Under the pieces are notes generated by a model that saw only the letters and a program-made list of their open reading frames with translations, searched no databases and had not been told where the DNA came from. The position numbers and the translations under genes are program-made. This document shows positions 1-5,637 of a stretch of 8,576 nt of DNA, in pieces. The stretch covers positions 1 through 8,576 of the forward strand of contig JAITRI010000041.1 of NCBI GenBank assembly GCA_031288455.1, written 5' to 3'. Each line of letters starts with the position of its first letter. Position 1 is the stretch's first letter. The stretch is from Puniceicoccales bacterium (GTDB lineage Bacteria > Verrucomicrobiota > Verrucomicrobiia > Opitutales > JAIRKQ01).

Positions 1-23
1 CCGCATCCGCGCAGCGGATGCGG
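1..23. repeat. perfect 10-bp inverted repeat at left window edge
   Basis: Positions 1-10 and 14-23 are perfect reverse complements around a 3-nt spacer, so either strand can fold into a tight GC-rich hairpin. The stem may continue beyond the window edge. No T-run follows on the plus strand, so it is not a standard intrinsic terminator for that strand; the minus-strand continuation cannot be seen. The right-arm word GGATGCGG recurs at 201-208. Confidence 0.75.
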
Positions 24-74
24 ACCGCTTCGCGTGTGGAATCCTATGCAATTTTCCATTCCTGCGCGCCTACA

Positions 75-121
75 TTCTCTCCCATCCCTCATCGCCTCCG
101 GCGAGGAGGGATGGGAGAGAA
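75..121. repeat. long near-perfect hairpin, 21 bp stem
   Basis: Positions 75-90 pair perfectly with 106-121 (16 bp). After one A/G mismatch (91 against 105), 92-96 pair with 100-104, leaving a 3-nt loop at 97-99. The lower arms are pyrimidine-rich and purine-rich (CCCATCCC against GGGATGGG). No U-tract follows on either strand, so a standard rho-independent terminator is unlikely. It could be an intergenic palindromic repeat element, an mRNA-stabilising 3' structure for def, or part of a small RNA. The structure is directly visible; the role is unknown. Confidence 0.8.
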
Positions 122-210
122 CACCACAACTGCGCGCATCTTTCGGCAATGCGGACGACCTAAAATAATTGCCATAGCGGTCGCCGTAGGCTCAGGCAAA
201 GGATGCGGCG

Positions 211-222
211 ACACGGCCGTGT
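211..222. repeat. 12-bp perfect palindrome
   Basis: ACACGGCCGTGT reads the same on both strands. It lies between def and the large hairpin, and could be a dimeric protein-binding site or chance. I see no second copy in the window. Confidence 0.4.
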
Positions 223-303
223 TCAGACTCCGTAAATTTAGAAAAAAGAAACGGAAGCATGGGCTCCCCTCCCCCTTCGCAGCGCGCGCATTGGACATAT
301 TAT

Positions 304-876
304 TTATGCCGCCGTGGTCTTGCGCCGACGGGATTTTGGCGTCTTTGTGGATTTGCGCCGCTCAATTCTATCCGTGTAGAGCATTCCCTTCAGATGATCG
401 AATTCATGCTGAAAACATCGGCTCAGGATTCCATCAAATGTCCCAGTGTGCCTATTTCCACTGCAATCAAAAAATTCAACGTCAACGGCGGCGTGGCGGT
501 GGACGTTTCCGCGAGCCCCGGGAAGCGATAAACATCCCTCTTCGAATGACACGATTTTTCCATGCCGCCTTGTGATCTTCGGGTTGATGGCGACAAGCGG
601 GCAGACGCTGTGAATTTTCACGATGCGGCCGTCGAGGCGACAGGTATCGGACGCCCCGATGCATTTGTTCACATCGACAACGAACATGGCAAGCGAATGC
701 CCCACCTGTGGAGCGGCGAGCCCAATTCCATTTGCCGGCTCAAGTGTTTCTATCATGGCATTTGAAAGCCCAGCGATGGATTCGTCGAATTTCACGACGG
801 GCTCCGCTTTCCTCCTGAGAATATCAGCATCGGCATCCCCAACTCTTACGATTCGCATCGGTATGGCAGCAAACAT
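304..876 (-). CDS. def: peptide deformylase
   Basis: Removes the N-terminal formyl group from nascent proteins in the cytosol; a metal-dependent hydrolase. All three family motifs are intact in the 190-residue product: GIGLAAPQ (residues 50-57), EGCLS (113-117, metal ligand Cys115) and QHEFDH (156-161, ligands His157 and His161, catalytic Glu158). Length is near the family's upper range because of an extra stretch of about 20 residues between the VVDV strand (67-70) and the INPK strand (97-100), plus a basic tail rich in Lys, Arg and Thr after residue 172. The ATG at 876 gives six residues before a second ATG (858) where typical family members begin (MRIVRVGD); neither has a Shine-Dalgarno motif, so the start could be either. 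Divergent from the exonuclease gene. Not next to fmt, its frequent partner. Confidence 0.95.
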   Translation of the reverse strand: MFAAIPMRIVRVGDADADILRRKAEPVVKFDESIAGLSNAMIETLEPANGIGLAAPQVGHSLAMFVVDVNKCIGASDTCRLDGRIVKIHSVCPLVAINPKITRRHGKIVSFEEGCLSLPGARGNVHRHAAVDVEFFDCSGNRHTGTFDGILSRCFQHEFDHLKGMLYTDRIERRKSTKTPKSRRRKTTAA

Positions 877-887
877 ATCTTATGCTG

Positions 888-914
888 TTGACGCCTATGT
901 GGATTTCGTATTTT
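888..914 (+). promoter_or_regulatory. possible promoter for the exonuclease gene
   Basis: TTGACG at 888-893 and TATTTT at 909-914 are 15 bp apart, in the 48-bp gap between the divergent def and exonuclease starts. Spacing is short and the -10 box is weak. Transcription would start only a few bases before the ATG at 925. Confidence 0.3.
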
Positions 915-924
915 TTCAAGAAAA

Positions 925-1557
925 ATGTACGAGTTTTACAAAAGTTGGATAAAAAATGTCACGGCGTTCTTCAGGAGAATGGCGCTGCAGAAGCGCATAA
1001 CACCCAAGCAAATTTCCAGATTACCACTCGTGCTGTACAGCGGCCCAATCACTGTGATAAGTGATTCGCGTTCCGCAGCGAACGCAGTCACAAGCATTCT
1101 TTCGGAGAAAATTCTTGGATTTGACATAGAAAGCAAACCAGCCTTCAGGAAAGGAGAATCCTACGCGCCATCTCTGATTCAGTTCGCCGGGAAATCGAAC
1201 GTGTACATATTCAAACTTGGGAAAATAGGAGGGCTGTCGCTCCTGAAGCCGATTTTGGAAAACGCCGGCATAGTAAAAGTCGGAGTCGCCGTTAGCTACG
1301 ACGTGCAAAATTTGCTCAAAATAGAGAAATTTGAAGGCAGAGGATTCTATGACCTTGGGACATTCAGCAGAAAACTTAGGGTCGTGCACACTGGCCTGAG
1401 AAATTTAGCGGCCATATTCCTGCGGGTGAGAATTTCGAAAAAATCACAGCTGACGGATTGGAGCAGAGAAAATCTCACGGCGCAGCAGATTTCATACGCC
1501 GCCACGGATGCGTGGATAAGCCGTGAAATTTTCATAAAAATGTCGCGATACGCATAG
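925..1557 (+). CDS. DEDDy 3'-5' exonuclease, RNase D/WRN-exonuclease type
   Basis: Predicted to remove nucleotides from 3' ends of RNA or DNA using two metal ions. Exo I is GFDIES (Asp67, Glu69), with the adjacent KPAFRKGESY block typical of single-domain members. Exo II is VSYDVQNL (Asp126). Exo III is YAATDA (Tyr191, Asp195), so all four acidic residues and the Tyr of the DEDDy class are present. The 210-residue protein is only the exonuclease domain; the HRDC domains of E. coli RNase D (about 375 residues) are absent. The family fold seems to begin near residue 25 (ITPKQI, LPL, GPI), so residues 1-24 are an extra basic, aromatic N-terminus, or translation starts at ATG 979, though the AGGAG there is only 1 nt away. 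I give no symbol because orthology to rnd is unclear. Confidence 0.88.
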   Translation: MYEFYKSWIKNVTAFFRRMALQKRITPKQISRLPLVLYSGPITVISDSRSAANAVTSILSEKILGFDIESKPAFRKGESYAPSLIQFAGKSNVYIFKLGKIGGLSLLKPILENAGIVKVGVAVSYDVQNLLKIEKFEGRGFYDLGTFSRKLRVVHTGLRNLAAIFLRVRISKKSQLTDWSRENLTAQQISYAATDAWISREIFIKMSRYA

Positions 1558-1577
1558 CGTCGCACCCGCTGACGCTA
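1555..1577. other. hairpin containing both stop codons of convergent genes
   Basis: TAGCGTC (1555-1561) is the exact reverse complement of GACGCTA (1571-1577), with a 9-nt loop. The left arm begins with the exonuclease stop TAG and the right arm ends with the complement of the TAG stop of the minus-strand membrane-protein gene. It could form at the 3' end of both transcripts. No U-tract follows on either side, so terminator function is only a possibility. Confidence 0.45.
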
Positions 1578-2519
1578 CCGCTGCGCCTGTGTTCCGCCGT
1601 GCGCGCGCTCACCATTTCGCCAATGGTAACACAGCGGATACAGGCAAAACAGTATCACAATTCTGCGGATGATGCATACCGCCAGCACACGTATGAAAGA
1701 GACAAGCATTCTGGATAGAAACAGCAGCACTCCAACCTGCGGCCCCGAGAGAATGAATCCCAATTGGAAAAAGATCGGCACATGCGACAAACACATCAGA
1801 AAGAAAAGTTGACTGCTCATCAAATTAACAACTAGCGTCGCGGCAATTGCCACCACCGGGGATACGATCTTTTTGATTAAAAATTTATAGGGCAAAAGAA
1901 GTACATTTCTGGCTTTCTCATTGTACATTAAACACATTACACACGCCGCCCCAATGATAACAATCGGACTTTCGGCTGCGAACGACGCAACTTTATCGAT
2001 GATACTTTTGCTTGCCGCGTGCGCAGAGTTGCAATTAAAAAGCACCACCAATTTTCTAAACATCGACAACGGGTACACGTACACAATGCCACGCGTCAAC
2101 ATCCACCAGGTGGCGTCGGCGGATAAAATCCCTATGCTCATCAGCAGCAATTTATTGGCGCAAGCCATGAGTCTAGGGCCAATGGGTCCATAGTTTTGGA
2201 TACCAAAGAGCGCGCGAATTCTTCGGCTAAGCCCATTGCCAGCATTCTGCTGCCCTGCGTTCCTCTGTCCAGCATCCGCACCTCTCCGGGCCAGCCGCAC
2301 ATTTTGTGCGGCATTTTGATCTGCGGCTGCATCTGCGCCCTCCTGTAGCGCATCCACATTTCTCTGTTCCAGCTGAACATTTTGCGCGGCATTTTGATCT
2401 GCGTCCAAACCGTTGGCGTGTCGAAATGGTCTACCCATGCGACTCAACAATGCTCGCACATGCGCAATTGGAGCGAAATCGCGCCACGTCGGTGCATTAT
2501 TTATCATTTCCTGTGTCAT
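1575..2519 (-). CDS. unrecognised multi-pass membrane protein with N-terminal repeats
   Basis: I do not recognise a family. The 314-residue product has two parts. Residues 1-110 are polar: a 26-residue unit is repeated, with DQNAAQNV at 41-48 and again at 67-74 followed by Leu/Arg-rich and GADA-like segments, then a Gln/Asn/Gly-rich stretch (84-96) and a basic SRRIRALFG patch (98-106). Residues about 117-300 hold four or five hydrophobic segments (roughly 117-140, 184-199, 219-246, 247-270, 273-297) separated by Lys/Arg loops, ending in a polar tail. No cleavable signal peptide is visible. The ATG at 2519 follows an A-rich stretch without a Shine-Dalgarno motif. It converges on the exonuclease gene and lies downstream of the secreted-protein gene, with its own possible promoter. 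An envelope or host-interacting protein is conceivable, but nothing in the sequence proves it. Confidence 0.75.
   Translation of the reverse strand: MTQEMINNAPTWRDFAPIAHVRALLSRMGRPFRHANGLDADQNAAQNVQLEQRNVDALQEGADAAADQNAAQNVRLARRGADAGQRNAGQQNAGNGLSRRIRALFGIQNYGPIGPRLMACANKLLLMSIGILSADATWWMLTRGIVYVYPLSMFRKLVVLFNCNSAHAASKSIIDKVASFAAESPIVIIGAACVMCLMYNEKARNVLLLPYKFLIKKIVSPVVAIAATLVVNLMSSQLFFLMCLSHVPIFFQLGFILSGPQVGVLLFLSRMLVSFIRVLAVCIIRRIVILFCLYPLCYHWRNGERAHGGTQAQR
2299..2403. repeat. 27-bp direct repeat, two copies 78 bp apart
   Basis: Positions 2299-2325 and 2377-2403 match at 26 of 27 bases. The 78-bp offset equals 26 codons, so the repeat is in frame and encodes the duplicated DQNAAQNV segment of the membrane protein. 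High DNA identity suggests a recent internal duplication or continuing unequal exchange. Confidence 0.85.
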
Positions 2520-2552
2520 TTTTTATCTTAATTTCAAATATACGACATGTAA

Positions 2553-2578
2553 ATTTTAAAAAATACAAATAAAGTCAA
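2553..2578 (-). promoter_or_regulatory. possible promoter for the membrane-protein gene
   Basis: Read on the minus strand, TTGACT (2578-2573) is a good -35 box. The best -10 candidate is TAAAAT (2558-2553), only 14 bp away, in a very AT-rich stretch just upstream of the ATG at 2519. The spacing is poor, so this is weak. Confidence 0.3.
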
Positions 2579-2586
2579 GCATTTTT

Positions 2587-2608
2587 GCGGACACAGAAAC
2601 TGTGCCGC
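2587..2608 (-). terminator. GC-rich hairpin 3' of the secreted-protein gene
   Basis: GCGGACACAG (2587-2596) pairs with CTGTGCCGC (2600-2608) with one bulged A and a 3-nt loop. It starts 30 nt past the stop of the minus-strand gene at 2638. On the minus strand it is followed by A residues, not a U-tract, so it is at best an atypical terminator. Confidence 0.3.
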
Positions 2609-2637
2609 ACACAAACCATGGGCACACCAAGGATGCC

Positions 2638-3615
2638 TCAACGGTTGCCGCTGTCGTACGTGGCACGCAATAGCTCCGGATGCCATCTTATCACGTAGAG
2701 ATCACTGCCGGCATTGCGCGCAGCATTGAACATTTGAATTAGCCTCGCTTCCGCATCCATGGAATTCGTCCTGACGATTCCGGAATAGCGGCCTCTGCTC
2801 TCGACGAATCCAAATCTGTGGAACATCAGAACACCAGATTCCCACTCGTTGCCGCTGATGTGCCTGCGATTTTCATGTTTCTGCGGGATAAATAGCACTA
2901 TGTCAGTATCCATCAGAGAATTTATTATTTCATCGACGATCCTCGTCTGAATCGGTTTTGCGGTGCTGATGACGAACAATTTCATTTCGAAATCCGCCAG
3001 ATCTCGTATGCTGTGTGGCAAATATCCATTGGAAACGTAGTGCAACAGTCCGGCAGCATCGAATCCGTAGCAGGCAAATTTCATATATTTCATGGCATTG
3101 TTTCCGATGCGACGAAACCTATAGAGGCCATCCAGCTTAACTTCTTTCGGGAAACTTCCACCGCGGCAGTAGGGAACTTTTTTGCACAATATTTCCTGCA
3201 TGCGGGAGCCGATTTCCGCAACGCTGGGGATTTTTACCCGCTCGCCGATGCCATCAAAATTCACATCACTGCGCAGTGACATGTTTCTTTCCACGAGTTT
3301 TTCGTGGACATATCCGACTAAAACGTACGCATTATCCACCCTGCAATCCACCCTCAGAATACCGCCGTCCAAAATTTCCCTTATTCGCACGTAAAATCCA
3401 GGAAATAAAACGGATTTAAGCTCATGGCAGTCGCTGCCGCGGGACCCGGCTTCGTATTCAAATTCAATCCTCGGTTCGGTGAAAAGTGGGACGGCAACAT
3501 TTTCGTTGATCACATACACGTCGCCGACTCTGATTTGTTGCGCCTGCGCCGATGCACGCCCCAAGGACCACATGGCGCAAACCACCGCAAACGCGAAGCA
3601 TATTACTCTTTTCAT
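2638..3615 (-). CDS. secreted protein with SH3-like and degenerate NlpC/P60-like regions
   Basis: Residues 1-23 form a signal peptide (MKR, a hydrophobic core, then ASA before QAQ), so the 325-residue product is probably exported to the periplasm or beyond. Residues about 28-110 look like a bacterial SH3-type beta region (RVGDVYVI, VRIREI, GYVHEKLVER). Residues about 147-285 follow the NlpC/P60 cell-wall peptidase pattern: PYCRGG (148-153) for the usual Y-x-W-G-G, GFDAAGLLHYV (184-194) for the usual FDCSGLV helix, LPHSIRDLA (199-207) for LPR-S-x-x-Q, DIVLFI (238-243) for GDLVFF, and His252 as a candidate catalytic His. Ala187 stands where the catalytic Cys should be, so it may bind peptidoglycan or another ligand without hydrolysing it. 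The family match is from motif order only. The ATG at 3615 lacks a clear Shine-Dalgarno motif but has a good promoter upstream. Divergent from infA. Confidence 0.75.
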   Translation of the reverse strand: MKRVICFAFAVVCAMWSLGRASAQAQQIRVGDVYVINENVAVPLFTEPRIEFEYEAGSRGSDCHELKSVLFPGFYVRIREILDGGILRVDCRVDNAYVLVGYVHEKLVERNMSLRSDVNFDGIGERVKIPSVAEIGSRMQEILCKKVPYCRGGSFPKEVKLDGLYRFRRIGNNAMKYMKFACYGFDAAGLLHYVSNGYLPHSIRDLADFEMKLFVISTAKPIQTRIVDEIINSLMDTDIVLFIPQKHENRRHISGNEWESGVLMFHRFGFVESRGRYSGIVRTNSMDAEARLIQMFNAARNAGSDLYVIRWHPELLRATYDSGNR

Positions 3616-3651
3616 AACCCGAGCGCGAATCGTTTAATTTAGGGAGGGCGC

Positions 3652-3679
3652 ATTATCACGGGCACCATTTGAAAGTAAA
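3652..3679 (-). promoter_or_regulatory. sigma70-like promoter for the secreted-protein gene
   Basis: On the minus strand, TTTACT (3679-3674) and GATAAT (3657-3652) are separated by 16 bp. The -10 box matches the consensus at 5 of 6 positions. Transcription would begin about 30 nt before the ATG at 3615. Confidence 0.5.
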
Positions 3680-3771
3680 TATTATTTTATTGTCCACGTG
3701 AAAAATTATCCGCCGCCGAGCGAGTTTTTTGAAAATTTCAAAGGCATGCGCGCAAAGTATTCCGATTTTTC

Positions 3772-3800
3772 TGGACAATCGCCTGGTTTTTATTTCTAAA
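3772..3800 (+). promoter_or_regulatory. possible promoter for infA-mnmE
   Basis: TGGACA (3772-3777, 5 of 6 consensus bases) and TCTAAA (3795-3800, 4 of 6) are separated by 17 bp. Transcription would start near 3807, leaving about 11 nt before the infA ATG and no room for a normal Shine-Dalgarno site. The preceding 3680-3760 stretch also has AT-rich candidates, so this is not the only option. Confidence 0.4.
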
Positions 3801-3817
3801 TTTCCCCAGTCGCTGCA

Positions 3818-4120
3818 ATGTCGAAATATGTAGAGGTTATTGGCAAGATAATTGCTGTCCTTCCCGGGACGATGTTCCGCGTGGAATTGCAGAATAAACA
3901 CGTCGTTTTGGCCCACATTTCCGGCAAGCTCCGAAAAAACTTCATTAAGCTGATGATCGGTGACGTGGTAAAGATGGAGATGAGTCCCCAGGATTTGAAA
4001 AAGGCGAGGATTATTTTCCGAATGAAGAACGCGGAAATTCAGAAAAATGCGCCCATTCGCAGCTTTGGTCCGAATCGCGGAAAGCGTGACACTCCCACAA
4101 AATGCGAAGGGACACAATAG
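3818..4120 (+). CDS. infA: translation initiation factor IF-1
   Basis: Binds the 30S A site and helps IF-2 and IF-3 select initiator tRNA. Residues 1-71 are a full S1-type OB-fold with family motifs: VEVIGKIIAVLPG, MFRVEL, HVVLAHISGKLRKN, IGDVVKMEMSP and LKKARIIFR. The family normally ends near residue 72; this one carries about 29 further residues, polar and basic (NRGKRD, TPTKC), making 100 in all. The last 19 nt overlap the mnmE start, so the extension partly exists because the frame runs on into mnmE. The ATG at 3818 gives the usual short N-terminus (MSKYVEV); an in-frame stop lies at 3797-3799, so no longer ATG start exists. No Shine-Dalgarno motif precedes it. Probably in one transcript with mnmE. 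Confidence 0.95.
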   Translation: MSKYVEVIGKIIAVLPGTMFRVELQNKHVVLAHISGKLRKNFIKLMIGDVVKMEMSPQDLKKARIIFRMKNAEIQKNAPIRSFGPNRGKRDTPTKCEGTQ

Positions 4121-5466
4121 TTGCCCTTGCCACTCCGGCTGGGACATCCGCCATATGCGTTCTGCGCGCCAGCGGGAGTTTATGCGAGCGGCTATTGGGC
4201 AGTTTCCGCGGAAACCGTGAATTTCTCCCAAATTGTCTATGCCACAGGGAATATTTTTCCGTGGACGGCTGTGCCATTGACGACGTTCTCGTGGTATTTT
4301 TTCGTGCGCCAAAATCCTACACCGGGGAAGATTCCATCGAAATTCATTGCCACGGAAACATGCTGCTGGCGGACAGAATTTTGTCGGACATGTGCGCGCG
4401 CGGATGCCGATTGGCGGACCCCGGGGAATTCACAAAGCGTGCATTTCTTAGCGGAAAGTTGGACCTATGCCAAGCGGAAGCGGTCGCTGACATCATTCAC
4501 GCCGCCAGCGATCGCGCCATTGCGGTCGCGAGAAAACAGCTGTCGGGAACACTGAGTGACCGAATAAATGCCATCAGTGGGAGTTTAATCGATCCATTGG
4601 CCGCCATTGAGCATCGCATAGACTTCTCCGATGGAGAGGACGATTCCGCGGCATTTTGGGATGACACCGCGCGCGAAGTTGCGAAAATTTCAAGCGCGCT
4701 GGAGGAGCTGATGCGCAGCAGCAGATTTCGCAACGCCATCGACGGCGGCATTTCTCTGGTGATTTTGGGAGAGCCAAACGTTGGCAAAAGCAGCCTCTTC
4801 AACGCTCTGCTTGGAGAAGACCGCGCAATTGTCAGTGAAATTCCTGGCACAACGCGCGACATAATTTCCGAAAAAATTGTGATTGGCGGCAATGCTCTAA
4901 GAATTTGCGACAGCGCCGGGTTGCGCAGCGGAAATACAGCCTGTGGGGTCGAAAAAATCGGCATAGAAAAGGCGATTTCACTGGCAAAGAACGCGGAAAT
5001 ATTCCTGATCGTGGTCGACGCAAGTGCCGATCGCGCGCCGGAATTTCCACAGGAATTGACATCTCTTTTCGGCAAAAAAAATTCACTGGTGGCCATGAAT
5101 AGGATCGATCTCGGGAAAAATTGCAATTTGGACAATTTTCTCCCGCACGTGCGCAGGGTCACCACCTCCATAAACATCCCGGAGAGCATAGGAACTCTGC
5201 GGGAAAATTTGCTGTCCGTGATCTCCGAAAACGATGCGCTGCGCTGCGACGTCGACATAGTCGTTAACGCGCGCCATGTGGAAATCCTCAGGCGTGCGCT
5301 GGAATTTTTATCGTCCGCCGCTCTGTGGATATCGCGCAAATCACAGGTGGAAATAATCGCCAGTGACATTAGGCAGGCGCTGGAAACTCTCGGGGAAATC
5401 ACCGGCGCCTACGGCCACGAGAAAATATTGGACGCAATATTTTCTAATTTCTGCGTCGGGAAGTGA
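4102..5466 (+). CDS. mnmE: tRNA uridine-5-carboxymethylaminomethyl(34) synthesis GTPase MnmE
   Basis: With MnmG it installs the (carboxymethyl)aminomethyl group at C5 of wobble uridine-34 in certain tRNAs. Length, 454 residues, is normal. The N-terminal folate-binding domain shows DTIVALATPAG (4-14), YTGEDSIEIHCHG (73-85) and PGEFTKRAFLSGKLDL (107-122). The GTPase domain in the helical region has the P-loop GEPNVGKS (223-230), TTRD (250-253), DSAG (270-273) and, at G4, NRID (333-336) instead of the usual NKxD. The C-terminal CVGK (451-454) carries the catalytic Cys of the C-(I/V)-G-K motif. It starts inside infA with a 19-nt overlap and no Shine-Dalgarno motif, so translational coupling is likely. 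It is not followed by mnmG, rsmG or parAB, its usual neighbours in many bacteria. Confidence 0.97.
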   Translation: MRRDTIVALATPAGTSAICVLRASGSLCERLLGSFRGNREFLPNCLCHREYFSVDGCAIDDVLVVFFRAPKSYTGEDSIEIHCHGNMLLADRILSDMCARGCRLADPGEFTKRAFLSGKLDLCQAEAVADIIHAASDRAIAVARKQLSGTLSDRINAISGSLIDPLAAIEHRIDFSDGEDDSAAFWDDTAREVAKISSALEELMRSSRFRNAIDGGISLVILGEPNVGKSSLFNALLGEDRAIVSEIPGTTRDIISEKIVIGGNALRICDSAGLRSGNTACGVEKIGIEKAISLAKNAEIFLIVVDASADRAPEFPQELTSLFGKKNSLVAMNRIDLGKNCNLDNFLPHVRRVTTSINIPESIGTLRENLLSVISENDALRCDVDIVVNARHVEILRRALEFLSSAALWISRKSQVEIIASDIRQALETLGEITGAYGHEKILDAIFSNFCVGK

Positions 5467-5637
5467 CCATCGTCGGCGGCCGAATTTCCTTTTCCCAGCT
5501 TAGCGGCGTAACATGCCTCTCCGGTTCCAGTGGAATTCCGCATGGCTGCCGTAACCCATGGCATCGCGCTGCAGCTGTGAACACCGACGGAGTGGTTTTC
5601 GCTTGCAAAAATTTTTTCAAAGGCTACAATCTTCACC
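5467..5637. other. intergenic region between mnmE and the 526-residue gene
   Basis: No convincing gene. A GTG-initiated plus frame overlaps the mnmE stop as GTGA and runs to 5792, and a minus frame (ATG at 5696) runs back into mnmE to 5409. Both have composition unlike the neighbouring genes and no motif I recognise. A tiny 4-bp hairpin (TCGG at 5473-5476, CCGA at 5480-5483) followed by a T-rich stretch might weakly terminate mnmE. A promoter lies at its right end. Confidence 0.45.
5603..5630 (+). promoter_or_regulatory. sigma70-like promoter for the 526-residue gene
   Basis: TTGCAA (5603-5608) and TACAAT (5625-5630) are separated by 16 bp; the -10 box matches 5 of 6 consensus bases. Transcription would begin near 5637, practically at the GTG at 5638, which implies either a leaderless message or a start further downstream. 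Confidence 0.5.

Larger units (their letters stand above)
1..303. other. region without a convincing gene, rich in palindromes
   Basis: This stretch downstream of the minus-strand deformylase gene shows no protein I can recognise. A 69-codon ATG frame runs on the minus strand at 89-298, just after the def stop, but it has no ribosome binding site, ends inside the large hairpin and has an unconvincing, basic and low-complexity composition. A plus-strand frame at 18-575 is largely a shadow of def. I looked for tRNA and other structural RNA signatures and found none that fold properly. What stands out are palindromes at 1-23, 75-121 and 211-222. Confidence 0.5.

Noticed and set aside
150..260. 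Possible tRNA or tmRNA piece suggested by a GTTCAGACTCC-like string
   Set aside because: No acceptor, D-arm or five-base T-stem could be paired around it on either strand.
89..298. 69-codon minus ATG frame just after def
   Set aside because: No ribosome binding site, low-complexity basic composition, ends within a hairpin, and no recognisable motif.
3656..4312. Minus-strand frame of 218 codons opposite infA and the start of mnmE
   Set aside because: Both plus-strand genes are confidently identified by their motifs; this frame is a shadow.
4497..5402. Minus-strand frame of 301 codons opposite mnmE
   Set aside because: Entirely antisense to the catalytic core of MnmE; Ser/Arg-rich shadow composition.
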